Assembly: GCA_947471745.1 (NCBI GenBank)
Contig: CANJKZ010000083.1
Span: 111,001 to 175,000, forward strand
DNA length: 64,000 nt
Direction: 5' to 3'
Origin: Closterium sp. Naga37s-1
Taxonomy: Eukaryota > Streptophyta > Zygnematophyceae > Desmidiales > Closteriaceae
Shown here: positions 27,890 to 39,400 of the stretch, one piece after another
How the letters are laid out: each line of letters begins with the position of its first letter
Numbering within the stretch: position 1 is the first letter of the stretch
The notes under the pieces: generated by a model
Told to the model about the DNA's origin: nothing
What the model saw: only the letters and a program-made list of their open reading frames with translations
Databases searched by the model: none
Translations under genes and position numbers: made by a program

Positions 27890-29557
27890 ATGGCGCTTAT
27901 GCTGCAACCCGCTCGCGCCGTGACGAGCTTTCGTCCAGCCTCCGCGGACTCACCCCAGCCCACTTCTCCTTCGGTCGGCGCCTCTTTTCCACGAGTCGCA
28001 TCCACACTCGTGGCACATAAGCGGGGAAAGCAGGGATGTCGCAGAAGTCTAGTCGCCCATGCGACAGCGAGCAGCAGCGCCTCTTTCGCAGACAGCGGCA
28101 ACACGAGCGGCAGCATTTACGGTGACGATAGCAAGCCTGAGAATCCCGTGGAGGCGAGCGGGCTGGGGGCATCGGACGTGCGCCTGGAGGGAAGACGCGC
28201 CGTCGATTTCTCGGAGCGCCTCATGGCCGACCCCTACCTCCCTGTCGAGTCCGCCATGACCACGCCGGTAACTCCGCAAATTGCGTCCTATGTGACACCA
28301 CCTCGCGCTCTGATTCTCCTCCTTCCCTTCCTCTTACCGCCCCTGTCTACCGCCACAGCGGACCATTCTGATTGCCATGCTCCCTGTTTCGCTTTCTCAA
28401 CGAATCATTCATAGCCGAATGAAAAAACGGGGGCATTCGTCGCGTTCCGCGTGCGCAGGTGGTGACAACGACCCCGGCGAACACGATCAGCAGCATTCTG
28501 GACCAGTTCGTGCACTTCACGGGGCTGCCCGTGGTGGACCGCGAGGGGCACTGCGTGGGCGTCATCTCCAACATCGACATCGCCAAGCACCAGCGCCGCT
28601 CCTTCAAAAGCGTCGCCGACGCGCTCGTCAAGTGAGTGCCCGCTGCGACTGAGTGCCCGCTGCGACTTGAGTGCGCTCGCCGGGAAGGTGCGTCGCAGGG
28701 GCAGGAGGACAGGGCGCAGGGGGGGCTAGGAGGAGTTGTCGAACAGGGGAAACGCACAGATTGATTACGAGAGTCGAAACATAGAGAAAGTACGCGAAGC
28801 CGGTTGAAGCTGTGCATAATGAGAGAGAGACATCTGCACTGCTGACGTGAGTGTGCATATGTGGCTTGGGAATACACAGTTTCAGGTGCGGTGAGTGAGA
28901 CGCGGAGAATGTTATGTTGTGTGGCGCTGATGGCATGGCAGCTCAACCTAGCGCTCAGCTAGGTGGAATAATTTGCTTGAAACCTTCTACTCATCAGTGT
29001 GCCCGAGACAGTGCTGCACGGAATTGTGCTGGTTTTCAGACTTGAACCCCTCATTTGAAAAATTGTATGATGGTATGGTTGTTCTTGTTGCCGCTGTACT
29101 GCAGGGAAGTGATGACATCTCCTGCCATTGTCATCACGGAACATGCCCCTGTTGCCTATGCTGCCGGGCTCATGCTCAAACACAAGGTATGCCTACTCAC
29201 ACGTGTGGCATTGGTGATAAGTTCATGTGTATGGCTGGGCCATAGATATACACTGCTTCTCTTCTTCACACTCATCTGTTTCTACCATAATGCTGAGCCG
29301 GATCTCAGTTTGTACTTCAAGGGGGCATAGTGGAGAAACCTCAATTGTCCTGGTGATGTGTCTTCTCCTTGCTTCCCCATGATGCTGTCTGCCGTGCCCC
29401 TCAGATTCACCGTCTGCCTGTTGTGGATAATACTAATGTGGTGGTTGGCATTCTCACCCGCACCGACATCTACGAGCCCCTCATGCCTGCTGTCAACCCA
29501 GTGCTCCATCGCCTCGTAGGCTTTGAAGAGCCGAAACCACCCACGGCTAACCTGTAA
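27890..29557 (+). CDS. Two-CBS-domain protein, probably plastid-targeted
   Basis: Four exons splice in phase to 261 residues: 27890-28267, 28459-28631, 29105-29186, 29405-29557. The N-terminal ~65 residues are Ser/Ala/Arg-rich with few acids (MALMLQPARAVTSFRP), like a chloroplast transit peptide. CBS 1 runs from ESAMTTP across the first splice into VVTTTPANTISS, then FTGLPVVDREGHCVGVIS. CBS 2 has VMTSPAIVITEHAPV, HRLPVVDN and VVGILTRTDIY. Such Bateman pairs bind adenine nucleotides and tune partner enzymes; plant CBSX proteins regulate thioredoxins. I cannot assign it to CBSX specifically, since the loop between its domains is shorter. All introns are GT-AG. The start is the first ATG giving a transit-like leader, in context CTCATGGCG. 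Confidence 0.85.
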
Positions 29558-30446
29558 CTGGGCCATGCTCCCAGATAGATCAATCTGGCGTTTGCAATGG
29601 TGGAGAATTTGGTGTTTTTGGAGCTTTCAACCATGTATTTTCGTCTACTCCTCCATTCAAGAGCCAAACGTGGCACGAAAACTGTCTCAGGCTCGGTTAG
29701 AGGAACCTGTGCGTACAGATTAGTGCAGTGGTGTAAGAGAGTTAGAGCTGAATCTTATCAATTTCTCATAATATATAAAGAAGAGGGTAACTTCAATTTG
29801 TAGATGTAGAATTACAGCCAGCTTATTTGTATGGAGACTGTCACGGTTGAACATTTGGTGGGATGAGCACCAGTACCGTTTCAGTTCTAGAATATTGCAT
29901 CTCCTGCTGCCATTGGCTGGGCCTAGCTCTGCCACGTGGTCACATTGAATGTCCGGACACTTCCAATGCCTCAATTTTCGCGAATTTCGACCAGATCTGA
30001 GTCCACCACCGCCACCTCTCACCGTGACCATGGGCTTTCTGGCCCAGGACCTCGCGAAATGCTTTGCGACAGGTCTCAGTGGCTCTGCTGGCATGACCGA
30101 GACTGTCATGCGATGACGCCTTGTGTCGCAAGAGGAGCTGGGTGCGTTGCGCGAAATGAATCAATCGCACAAGCTCAAGCTGTGACTTTCGTTCACAACA
30201 GCCCAAACACAGCCCACTGCACACCACCCGCAGCCTAAACTGCCAAGCGGTGTTGTGATCAAGCAGTGAAACTACAGACGTTGCTGACGTCCTCACGCAC
30301 TTCGGCCTTGCCGCGGTATCGGCGGGGCGGGGATTCTTCTGGTTGTCTAGTTATCGGGCTTAGCGGCGGCAACCGTGTCAAGCCTTGTAATCCCTCGCGT
30401 CTCCTCGCATTTCCTTCTCAGGCGACCCGGCGACTCTGTTCCAACC
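29558..30446. other. Intergenic between the CBS and canopy genes
   Basis: This holds the 3' UTR of the CBS gene and the promoter/5' UTR of the canopy gene. Only short frames occur. No repeat or RNA gene is recognised. Confidence 0.5.
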
Positions 30447-33439
30447 ATGGCGATCGCACCAACAGCTTCACTTCTCACCATCCTGGCCCTGATCGCGCTG
30501 GCGTCCAGCGCGTTCCTCCCCGCGCGTGCGATCGAGAACAAATGCAGCGCGTGTGTTGCGATCTCGGTGAGCTGGCGTGAGCTAGGGATAGAAGGCGACG
30601 CGACCTCAGCAAAGCTCGTCCTCGAAATACCAAAATTCCTGAGGGAGGAGAAGCTTTTTTTTTTATTGCACATAACTGAGGGATATGGAGAAACGTCCGG
30701 TGCATGTCGGCTCCTGACGCGCCTCCAATTCCCACCCTTCCGTCGCGCTAACTCTCTCGCAACCTTCCCACCCACTCGTACTCTCTTCCACTCCTGTTGT
30801 TCGCGCTGCGCAATTCACCTCACGCGCGTCCGCGTCCGCCCACCGCCTCTCTGCCCGCCCATGTCTCCTGCCCCCGTCCTCTCTCGCACGCGCTCTCTCC
30901 AGATTATATCGCCGCGCCTTTGATCCCACTGTCGCACTCCTTTTCGAATGGATGCAATTGTTTCGTGCCTTGTTGTCGCTTCCTCTGTGGGATCTTCAAA
31001 CGCTGCTCCCCCATCCTCTTCTCACACACGCCCTCCCCTCCTTTTTGTCCTCCCGTCGACTCTCTATCCCCGCGATTACGCCGTTTTCTCGCAATTCCCG
31101 GCGCCGCGAATGACGTGGCTGACTCGATTATCTCTACGGATGCGGCCGCGTTCACGGCGAGCAGAAGGAGCTGCTTCTGGTACTATCAGAGGTGGGCCAT
31201 AGGTGCAGTTGATGCGAGTGTGTGAGTGCGCAGTGCGGCGTGACATTGGTAAAATGCAGTCATGAAGAAGAGGGGAGGGGACGAGGGGAGGGGGGGAGAG
31301 GGGGAGGGACGAGAGGAAGGGGAAGCGTTAAAGGGGAAGAGCGAGGAGGGCGAGCGGTGGCGGATGACAAGGGCGAGATGGTGGGGGTTGCAGGATGCGC
31401 AGGCGACGAGAAGAGAAGCCTCCGACAGGGTGACGCGCGTGCAGTTGCGATGGTTTCTAACGGTGCTGTGTGCTTGTGGTCCATGTGTTATGTATGTATG
31501 TGTGTACGTGTGTATGTGTGCCTCTGTGTGCGCGTTTGTGTGTGTGCGTGCACGGGCATGGCGGCATGTGTGAGTGTGCAGGAGCGGCCGCGCAACCATC
31601 TGGACATGAGGAATCGGCTCAACTCACAGGGCAAGCGCGAGGGCAAGCTCATCGACTACAGGTGCCGGAGCACACGGGGTCACGCGGGAGGGGACTGATC
31701 GTGCCCGGTGGGGAGGGCAGATCACGTTGGTGGGAAAGGAATTACGTGGGTTGCGGGGGGGAGTCGTGTGTGGTGGGGGGTGATCACGTGTGTGGGGGGT
31801 GATCACGTGTGTGGGGGGTGATCACGTGTGTGGGGGGTGATCACGTGTGTGGGGGGTGATCACGTGTGTGGGGGGTGATCACGTGTGTGGGGGGTGATCA
31901 CGTGTGTGGGGGGTGATCACGTGTGTGGGGGTTGATCACGTGTGTGGGGGGTGATCACGTGTGTGGGGGGTGATCACGTGTGTGGGGGGTGATCACGTGT
32001 GTGGGGGTTGATCACGTGTGTGGGAGGTGATCACGTGTGGGAGGTGATCACGTGGGTGGGAGGTGATTACGTGGGTTGAGGGTAATCACGTGGGTGGGGG
32101 ATAATTACGTGGGTGGGGGATAATCACGTGGGTGGGGGGTGATCATGTGAGTGGGCGGGAGGTGATAACGTGGGTGGGCATGGGGGCGGGGGGTAATCAC
32201 GTGGGTGGAGGGTGATCGTGTGGGTGGGGGGTGATCACGTGGGTTGGGGAGGGGGGATTGAGACGAGGCCACGCGGCTGGATGTTGGACATGATAACTGG
32301 GCATGCTTACCCTGTGCTTGCACTGCACGGCCTGCATGCTTCCCTCTCACCCTCCACAATATCTGCTCAAGTCCTTCACTTGCGTTGCACTATTCACTGA
32401 AAACCCCCACAAAGGAAGCAACGAATGTATTGCACTGACTTGCTATGGTATACAATTGGGGGGCATGGCATGGCATGGCATGAATTGGCTTGCCTTTGCT
32501 TGGCTTGGCTGGTCTTGGCATGGCGTGGCATGGCACTGCATGGCATGGCGTGGCATGGCATGGCATGGCATGGCAGGGTGAGTGAGCTGCGAGCAGTGGA
32601 GATCCTGGACGGGCTGTGCAAGAAGATGGACAAATACTCCATCGTCACTGTGAGTGCCCAGGGGGCAGCCTTGTCAACCCGTGGGGGCTCCTATGAGTGC
32701 CCAAAGAGGGGGGGGGGAGGGTATGGGCCTGTGGGGAGGAAGGCTGCAGGATTTGGTGGTTTTATCAAGCACTATGCATCAAATTGCCCTTCGACTGAAG
32801 CACAGTTGACACCGCGGAGCCATCTCGGATTCCTCTTCCTGCCTCGTGTGTTTCGCCTGTGTGGTTGCCCTGTTGGGGCATGGTACAGAAGGACGAGAGG
32901 CGGGTGTGGAGCTCCCACCGCGACTATTCTCGATCAGCCAACACTGACAGAAGTGCGCATCACACGTGCCCCTCTCAAACCACCCAAGCACCCCGATATG
33001 CACTCTGCCACTCTGATGAAGCAGCACATACATCATCCCTTAGTGTTTTCACCGGTTAACACTCCACACAGCCAAATCTTCCAAACACCCCCTCTCCTCC
33101 TCCCCCACCTTTCTCAAGTCGTCTCTTCCCCTTCTCCCCGTGACCCCACTGCCCTCTGGTTGCCCTCGTGAGCGGTGCAGAGAAGCTGATTCGGGAGGAG
33201 CAGGGCAAGGAAATCAAGCGGTGGTGTGACAGGTGAGGGCCCAACATGGCCTTTTTAAGTATGCACCTTTTATAGTATGCACCTTTTGGGAATGCGATTT
33301 TTCAAAAGCAATTGCACCATGTGCTCTTTCGCTTTCCCCACATGCTCTGGACAGAGTTCGTCCGTTGTATGCTCTGCTTGCTGCTCTCTCTGTTCCTCTC
33401 TTCTCTGCCTTCCTCTTCACTCTCTGGTAATCCACTCTT

Positions 33440-33479
<40 letters not shown>

Positions 33480-36400
33480 CTCTCATCTGTGTGCGACTGC
33501 AGGGTGCTGGAGGAGTATGAAGACGATGTGAGTGCTATCCTCTCCCCTCTCCCTTCCTCGCATCCCCTCCCTCGCCCTCCCTCTCGCTCACTGTCTCGCG
33601 CGCGCGCGCGCACACACACACACACACATGCACGCACGCACCCATGCACGCACACACACACACACCCCCAACCACACCCCGCCACCCCACCCCCACACAC
33701 ACGCTGACACATGCATACCGCATCGCACACAAGCGCACACACAGAGAGGAACGCGCACAAATGCGCACACACACAGAGAGGAACGCGCACAAATGCGCAC
33801 ACACACAGAGAGGAACGCGCACAAATGCGCACACACACAGAGAGGAACGCGCACAAATGCGCACACACACAGAGAGGAACGCGCACAAATGCGCACACAC
33901 ACAGAGAGGAACGCGCACAAATGCGCACACACACAGAGAGGAACGCGCACAAATGCGCACACACACAGAGAGGAACGCGCACAAATGCGCACACACACAG
34001 AGAGGAACGCGCACAAATGCGCACACACACAGAGAGGAACGCGCACAAATGCGCACACACACAGAGAGGAACGCGCACAAATGCGCACACACACAGAGAG
34101 GAACGCGCACAAATGCGCACACACACAGAGAGGAACGCGCACAAATGCGCACACACACAGAGAGGAACGCGCACAAATGCGCACACACACAGAGAGGAAC
34201 GCGCACAAATGCGCACACACACAGAGAGGAACGCGCACAAATGCGCACACACACAGAGAGGAACGCGCACAAATGCGCACACACACAGAGAGGAACGCGC
34301 ACAAATGCGCACACACACAGAGAGGAACGCGCACAAATGCGCACACACACAGAGAGGAACGCGCACAAATGCGCACACACACAGAGAGGAACGCGCACAA
34401 ATGCGCACACACACAGAGAGGAACGCGCACAAATGCGCACACACACAGAGAGGAACGCGCACAAATGCGCACACACACAGAGAGGAACGCGCACAAATGC
34501 GCACACACACAGAGAGGAACGCGCACAAATGCGCACACACACAGAGAGGAACGCGCACAAATGCGCACACACACAGAGAGGAACGCGCACAAATGCGCAC
34601 ACACACAGAGAGGAACGCGCACAAATGCGCACACACACAGAGAGGAACGCGCACAAATGCGCACACACACAGAGAGGAACGCGCACAAATGCGCACACAC
34701 ACAGAGAGGAACGCGCACAAATGCGCACACACACAGAGAGGAACGCGCACAAATGCGCACACACACAGAGAGGAACGCGCACAAATGCGCACACACACAG
34801 AGAGGAACGCGCACAAATGCGCACACACACAGAGAGGAACGCGCACAAATGCGCACACACACAGAGAGGAACGCGCACAAATGCGCACACACACAGAGAG
34901 GAACGCGCACAAATGCGCACACACACAGAGAGGAACGCGCACAAATGCGCACACACACAGAGAGGAACGCGCACAAATGCGCACACACACAGAGAGGAAC
35001 GCGCACAAATGCGCACACACACAGAGAGGAACGCGCACAAATGCGCACACACACAGAGAGGAACGCGCACAAATGCGCACACACACAGAGAGGAACGCGC
35101 ACAAATGCGCACACACACAGAGAGGAACGCGCACAAATGCGCACACACACAGAGAGGAACGCGCACAAATGCGCACACACACAGAGAGGAACGCGCACAA
35201 ATGCGCACACACACAGAGAGGAACGCGCACAAATGCGCACACACACAGAGAGGAACGCGCACAAATGCGCACACACACAGAGAGGAACGCGCACAAATGC
35301 GCACACACACAGAGAGGAACGCGCACAAATGCGCACACACACAGAGAGGAACGCGCACAAATGCGCACACACACAGAGAGGAACGCGCACAAATGCGCAC
35401 ACACACAGAGAGGAACGCGCACAAATGCGCACACACACAGAGAGGAACGCGCACAAATGCGCACACACACAGAGAGGAACGCGCACAAATGCGCACACAC
35501 ACAGAGAGGAACGCGCACAAATGCGCACACACACAGAGAGGAACGCGCACAAATGCGCACACACACAGAGAGGAACGCGCACAAATGCGCACACACACAG
35601 AGAGGAACGCGCACAAATGCGCACACACACAGAGAGGAACGCGCACAAATGCGCACACACACAGAGAGGAACGCGCACAAATGCGCACACACACAGAGAG
35701 GAACGCGCACAAATGCGCACACACACAGAGAGGAACGCGCACAAATGCGCACACACACAGAGAGGAACGCGCACAAATGCGCACACACACAGAGAGGAAC
35801 GCGCACAAATGCGCACACACACAGAGAGGAACGCGCACAAATGCGCACACACACAGAGAGGAACGCGCACAAATGCGCACACACACAGAGAGGAACGCGC
35901 ACAAATGCGCACACACACAGAGAGGAACGCGCACAAATGCGCACACACACAGAGAGGAACGCGCACAAATGCGCACACACACAGAGAGGAACGCGCACAA
36001 ATGCGCACACACACAGAGAGGAACGCGCACAAATGCGCACACACACAGAGAGGAACGCGCACAAATGCGCACACACACAGAGAGGAACGCGCACAAATGC
36101 GCACACACACAGAGAGGAACGCGCACAAATGCGCACACACACAGAGAGGAACGCGCACAAATGCGCACACACACAGAGAGGAACGCGCACAAATGCGCAC
36201 ACACACAGAGAGGAACGCGCACAAATGCGCACACACACAGAGAGGAACGCGCACAAATGCGCACACACACAGAGAGGAACGCGCACAAATGCGCACACAC
36301 ACAGAGAGGAACGCGCACAAATGCGCACACACACAGAGAGGAACGCGCACAAATGCGCACACACACAGAGAGGAACGCGCACAAATGCGCACACACACAG

Positions 36401-39400
36401 AGAGGAACGCGCACAAATGCGCACACACACAGAGAGGAACGCGCACAAATGCGCACACACACAGAGAGGAACGCGCACAAATGCGCACACACACAGAGAG
36501 GAACGCGCACAAATGCGCACACACACAGAGAGGAACGCGCACAAATGCGCACACACACAGAGAGGAACGCGCACAAATGCGCACACACACAGAGAGGAAC
36601 GCGCACAAATGCGCACACACACAGAGAGGAACGCGCACAAATGCGCACACACACAGAGAGGAACGCGCACAAATGCGCACACACACAGAGAGGAACGCGC
36701 ACAAATGCGCACACACACAGAGAGGAACGCGCACAAATGCGCACACACACAGAGAGGAACGCGCACAAATGCGCACACACACAGAGAGGAACGCGCACAA
36801 ATGCGCACACACACAGAGAGGAACGCGCACAAATGCGCACACACACAGAGAGGAACGCGCACAAATGCGCACACACACAGAGAGGAACGCGCACAAATGC
36901 GCACACACACAGAGAGGAACGCGCACAAATGCGCACACACACAGAGAGGAACGCGCACAAATGCGCACACACACAGAGAGGAACGCGCACAAATGCGCAC
37001 ACACACAGAGAGGAACGCGCACAAATGCGCACACACACAGAGAGGAACGCGCACAAATGCGCACACACACAGAGAGGAACGCGCACAAATGCGCACACAC
37101 ACAGAGAGGAACGCGCACAAATGCGCACACACACAGAGAGGAACGCGCACAAATGCGCACACACACAGAGAGGAACGCGCACAAATGCGCACACACACAC
37201 AGAGGAACGCGCACAAATGCGCACACACACACAGAGGAACGCGCACAAATGCGCACACACACAGAGAGGAACGCGCACAAATGCGCACACACACAGAGAG
37301 GAACGCGCACAAATGCGCACACACACAGAGAGGAACGCGCACAAATGCGCACACACACAGAGAGGAACGCCCACAAATGCGCACACACACAGAGAGGAAC
37401 GCGCACAAATGCGCACACACACAGAGAGGAACGCGCACAAATGCGCACACACACAGAGAGGAACGCCCACAAATGCGCACACACACAGAGAGGAACGCGC
37501 ACAAATGCGCACACACACAGAGAGGAACGCGCACAAATGCGCACACACACAGAGAGGAACGCGCACAAATGCGCACACACACAGAGAGGAACGCGCACAA
37601 ATGCGCACACACACAGAGAGGAACGCGCACAAATGCGCACACACACAGAGAGGAACGCGCACAAATGCGCACACACACAGAGAGGAACGCGCACAAATGC
37701 GCACACACACAGAGAGGAACGCGCACAAATGCGCACACACACAGAGAGGAACGCGCACAAATGCGCACACACACAGAGAGGAACGCGCACAAATGCGCAC
37801 ACACACAGAGAGGAACGCGCACAAATGCGCACACACACAGAGAGGAACGCGCACAAATGCGCACACATACAGAGAGGAACGCGCACAAATGCGCACACAC
37901 ACAGAGAGGAACGCGCACAAATGCGCACACACACACAGAGGAACGCGCACAAATGCGCACACACACACAGAGGAACGCGCACAAATGCGCACACACACAG
38001 AGAGGAACGCCCACAAATGCGCACACACACAGAGAGGAACGCCCACAAATGCGCACACACACAGAGAGGAACGCGCACAAATGCGCACACACACAGAGAG
38101 GAACGCGCACAAATGCGCACACACACAGAGAGGAACGCGCACAAATGCGCACACACACAGAGAGGAACGCGCACAAATGCGCACACACACAGAGAGGAAC
38201 GCGCACAAATGCGCACACACACAGAGAGGAACGCGCACAAATGCGCACACACACAGAGAGGAACGCGCACAAATGCGCACACACACAGAGAGGAACGCGC
38301 ACAAATGCGCACACACACAGAGAGGAACGCGCACAAATGCGCACACACACAGAGAGGAACGCCCACAAATGCGCACACACACAGAGAGGAACGCGCACAA
38401 ATGCGCACACACACAGAGAGGAACGCGCACAAATGCGCACACACACAGAGAGGAACGCGCACAAATGCGCACACACACAGAGAGGAACGCGCACAAATGC
38501 GCACACACACAGAGAGGAACGCGCACAAATGCGCACACACACAGAGAGGAACGCGCACAAATGCGCACACACACAGAGAGGAACGCGCACAAATGCGCAC
38601 ACACACAGAGAGGAACGCGCACAAATGCGCACACACACAGAGAGGAACGCGCACAAATGCGCACACACACAGAGAGGAACGCGCACAAATGCGCACACAC
38701 ACAGAGAGGAACGCCCACAAATGCGCACACACACAGAGAGGAACGCGCACAAATGCGCACACACACAGAGAGGAACGCGCACAAATGCGCACACACACAG
38801 AGAGGAACGCGCACAAATGCGCACACACACAGAGAGGAACGCGCACAAATGCGCACACACACAGAGAGGAACGCGCACAAATGCGCACACACACAGAGAG
38901 GAACGCCCACAAATGCGCACACACACAGAGAGGAACGCGCACAAATGCGCACACACACAGAGAGGAACGCGCACAAATGCGCACACACACAGAGAGGAAC
39001 GCGCACAAATGCGCACACACACAGAGAGGAACGCGCACAAATGCGCACACACACAGAGAGGAACGCGCACAAATGCGCACACACACAGAGAGGAACGCGC
39101 ACAAATGCGCACACACACAGAGAGGAACGCGCACAAATGCGCACACACACAGAGAGGAACGCGCACAAATGCGCACACACACAGAGAGGAACGCGCACAA
39201 ATGCGCACACACACAGAGAGGAACGCGCACAAATGCGCACACACACAGAGAGGAACGCGCACAAATGCGCACACACACAGAGAGGAACGCGCACAAATGC
39301 GCACACACACAGAGAGGAACGCGCACAAATGCGCACACACACAGAGAGGAACGCGCACAAATGCGCACACACACAGAGAGGAACGCGCACAAATGCGCAC

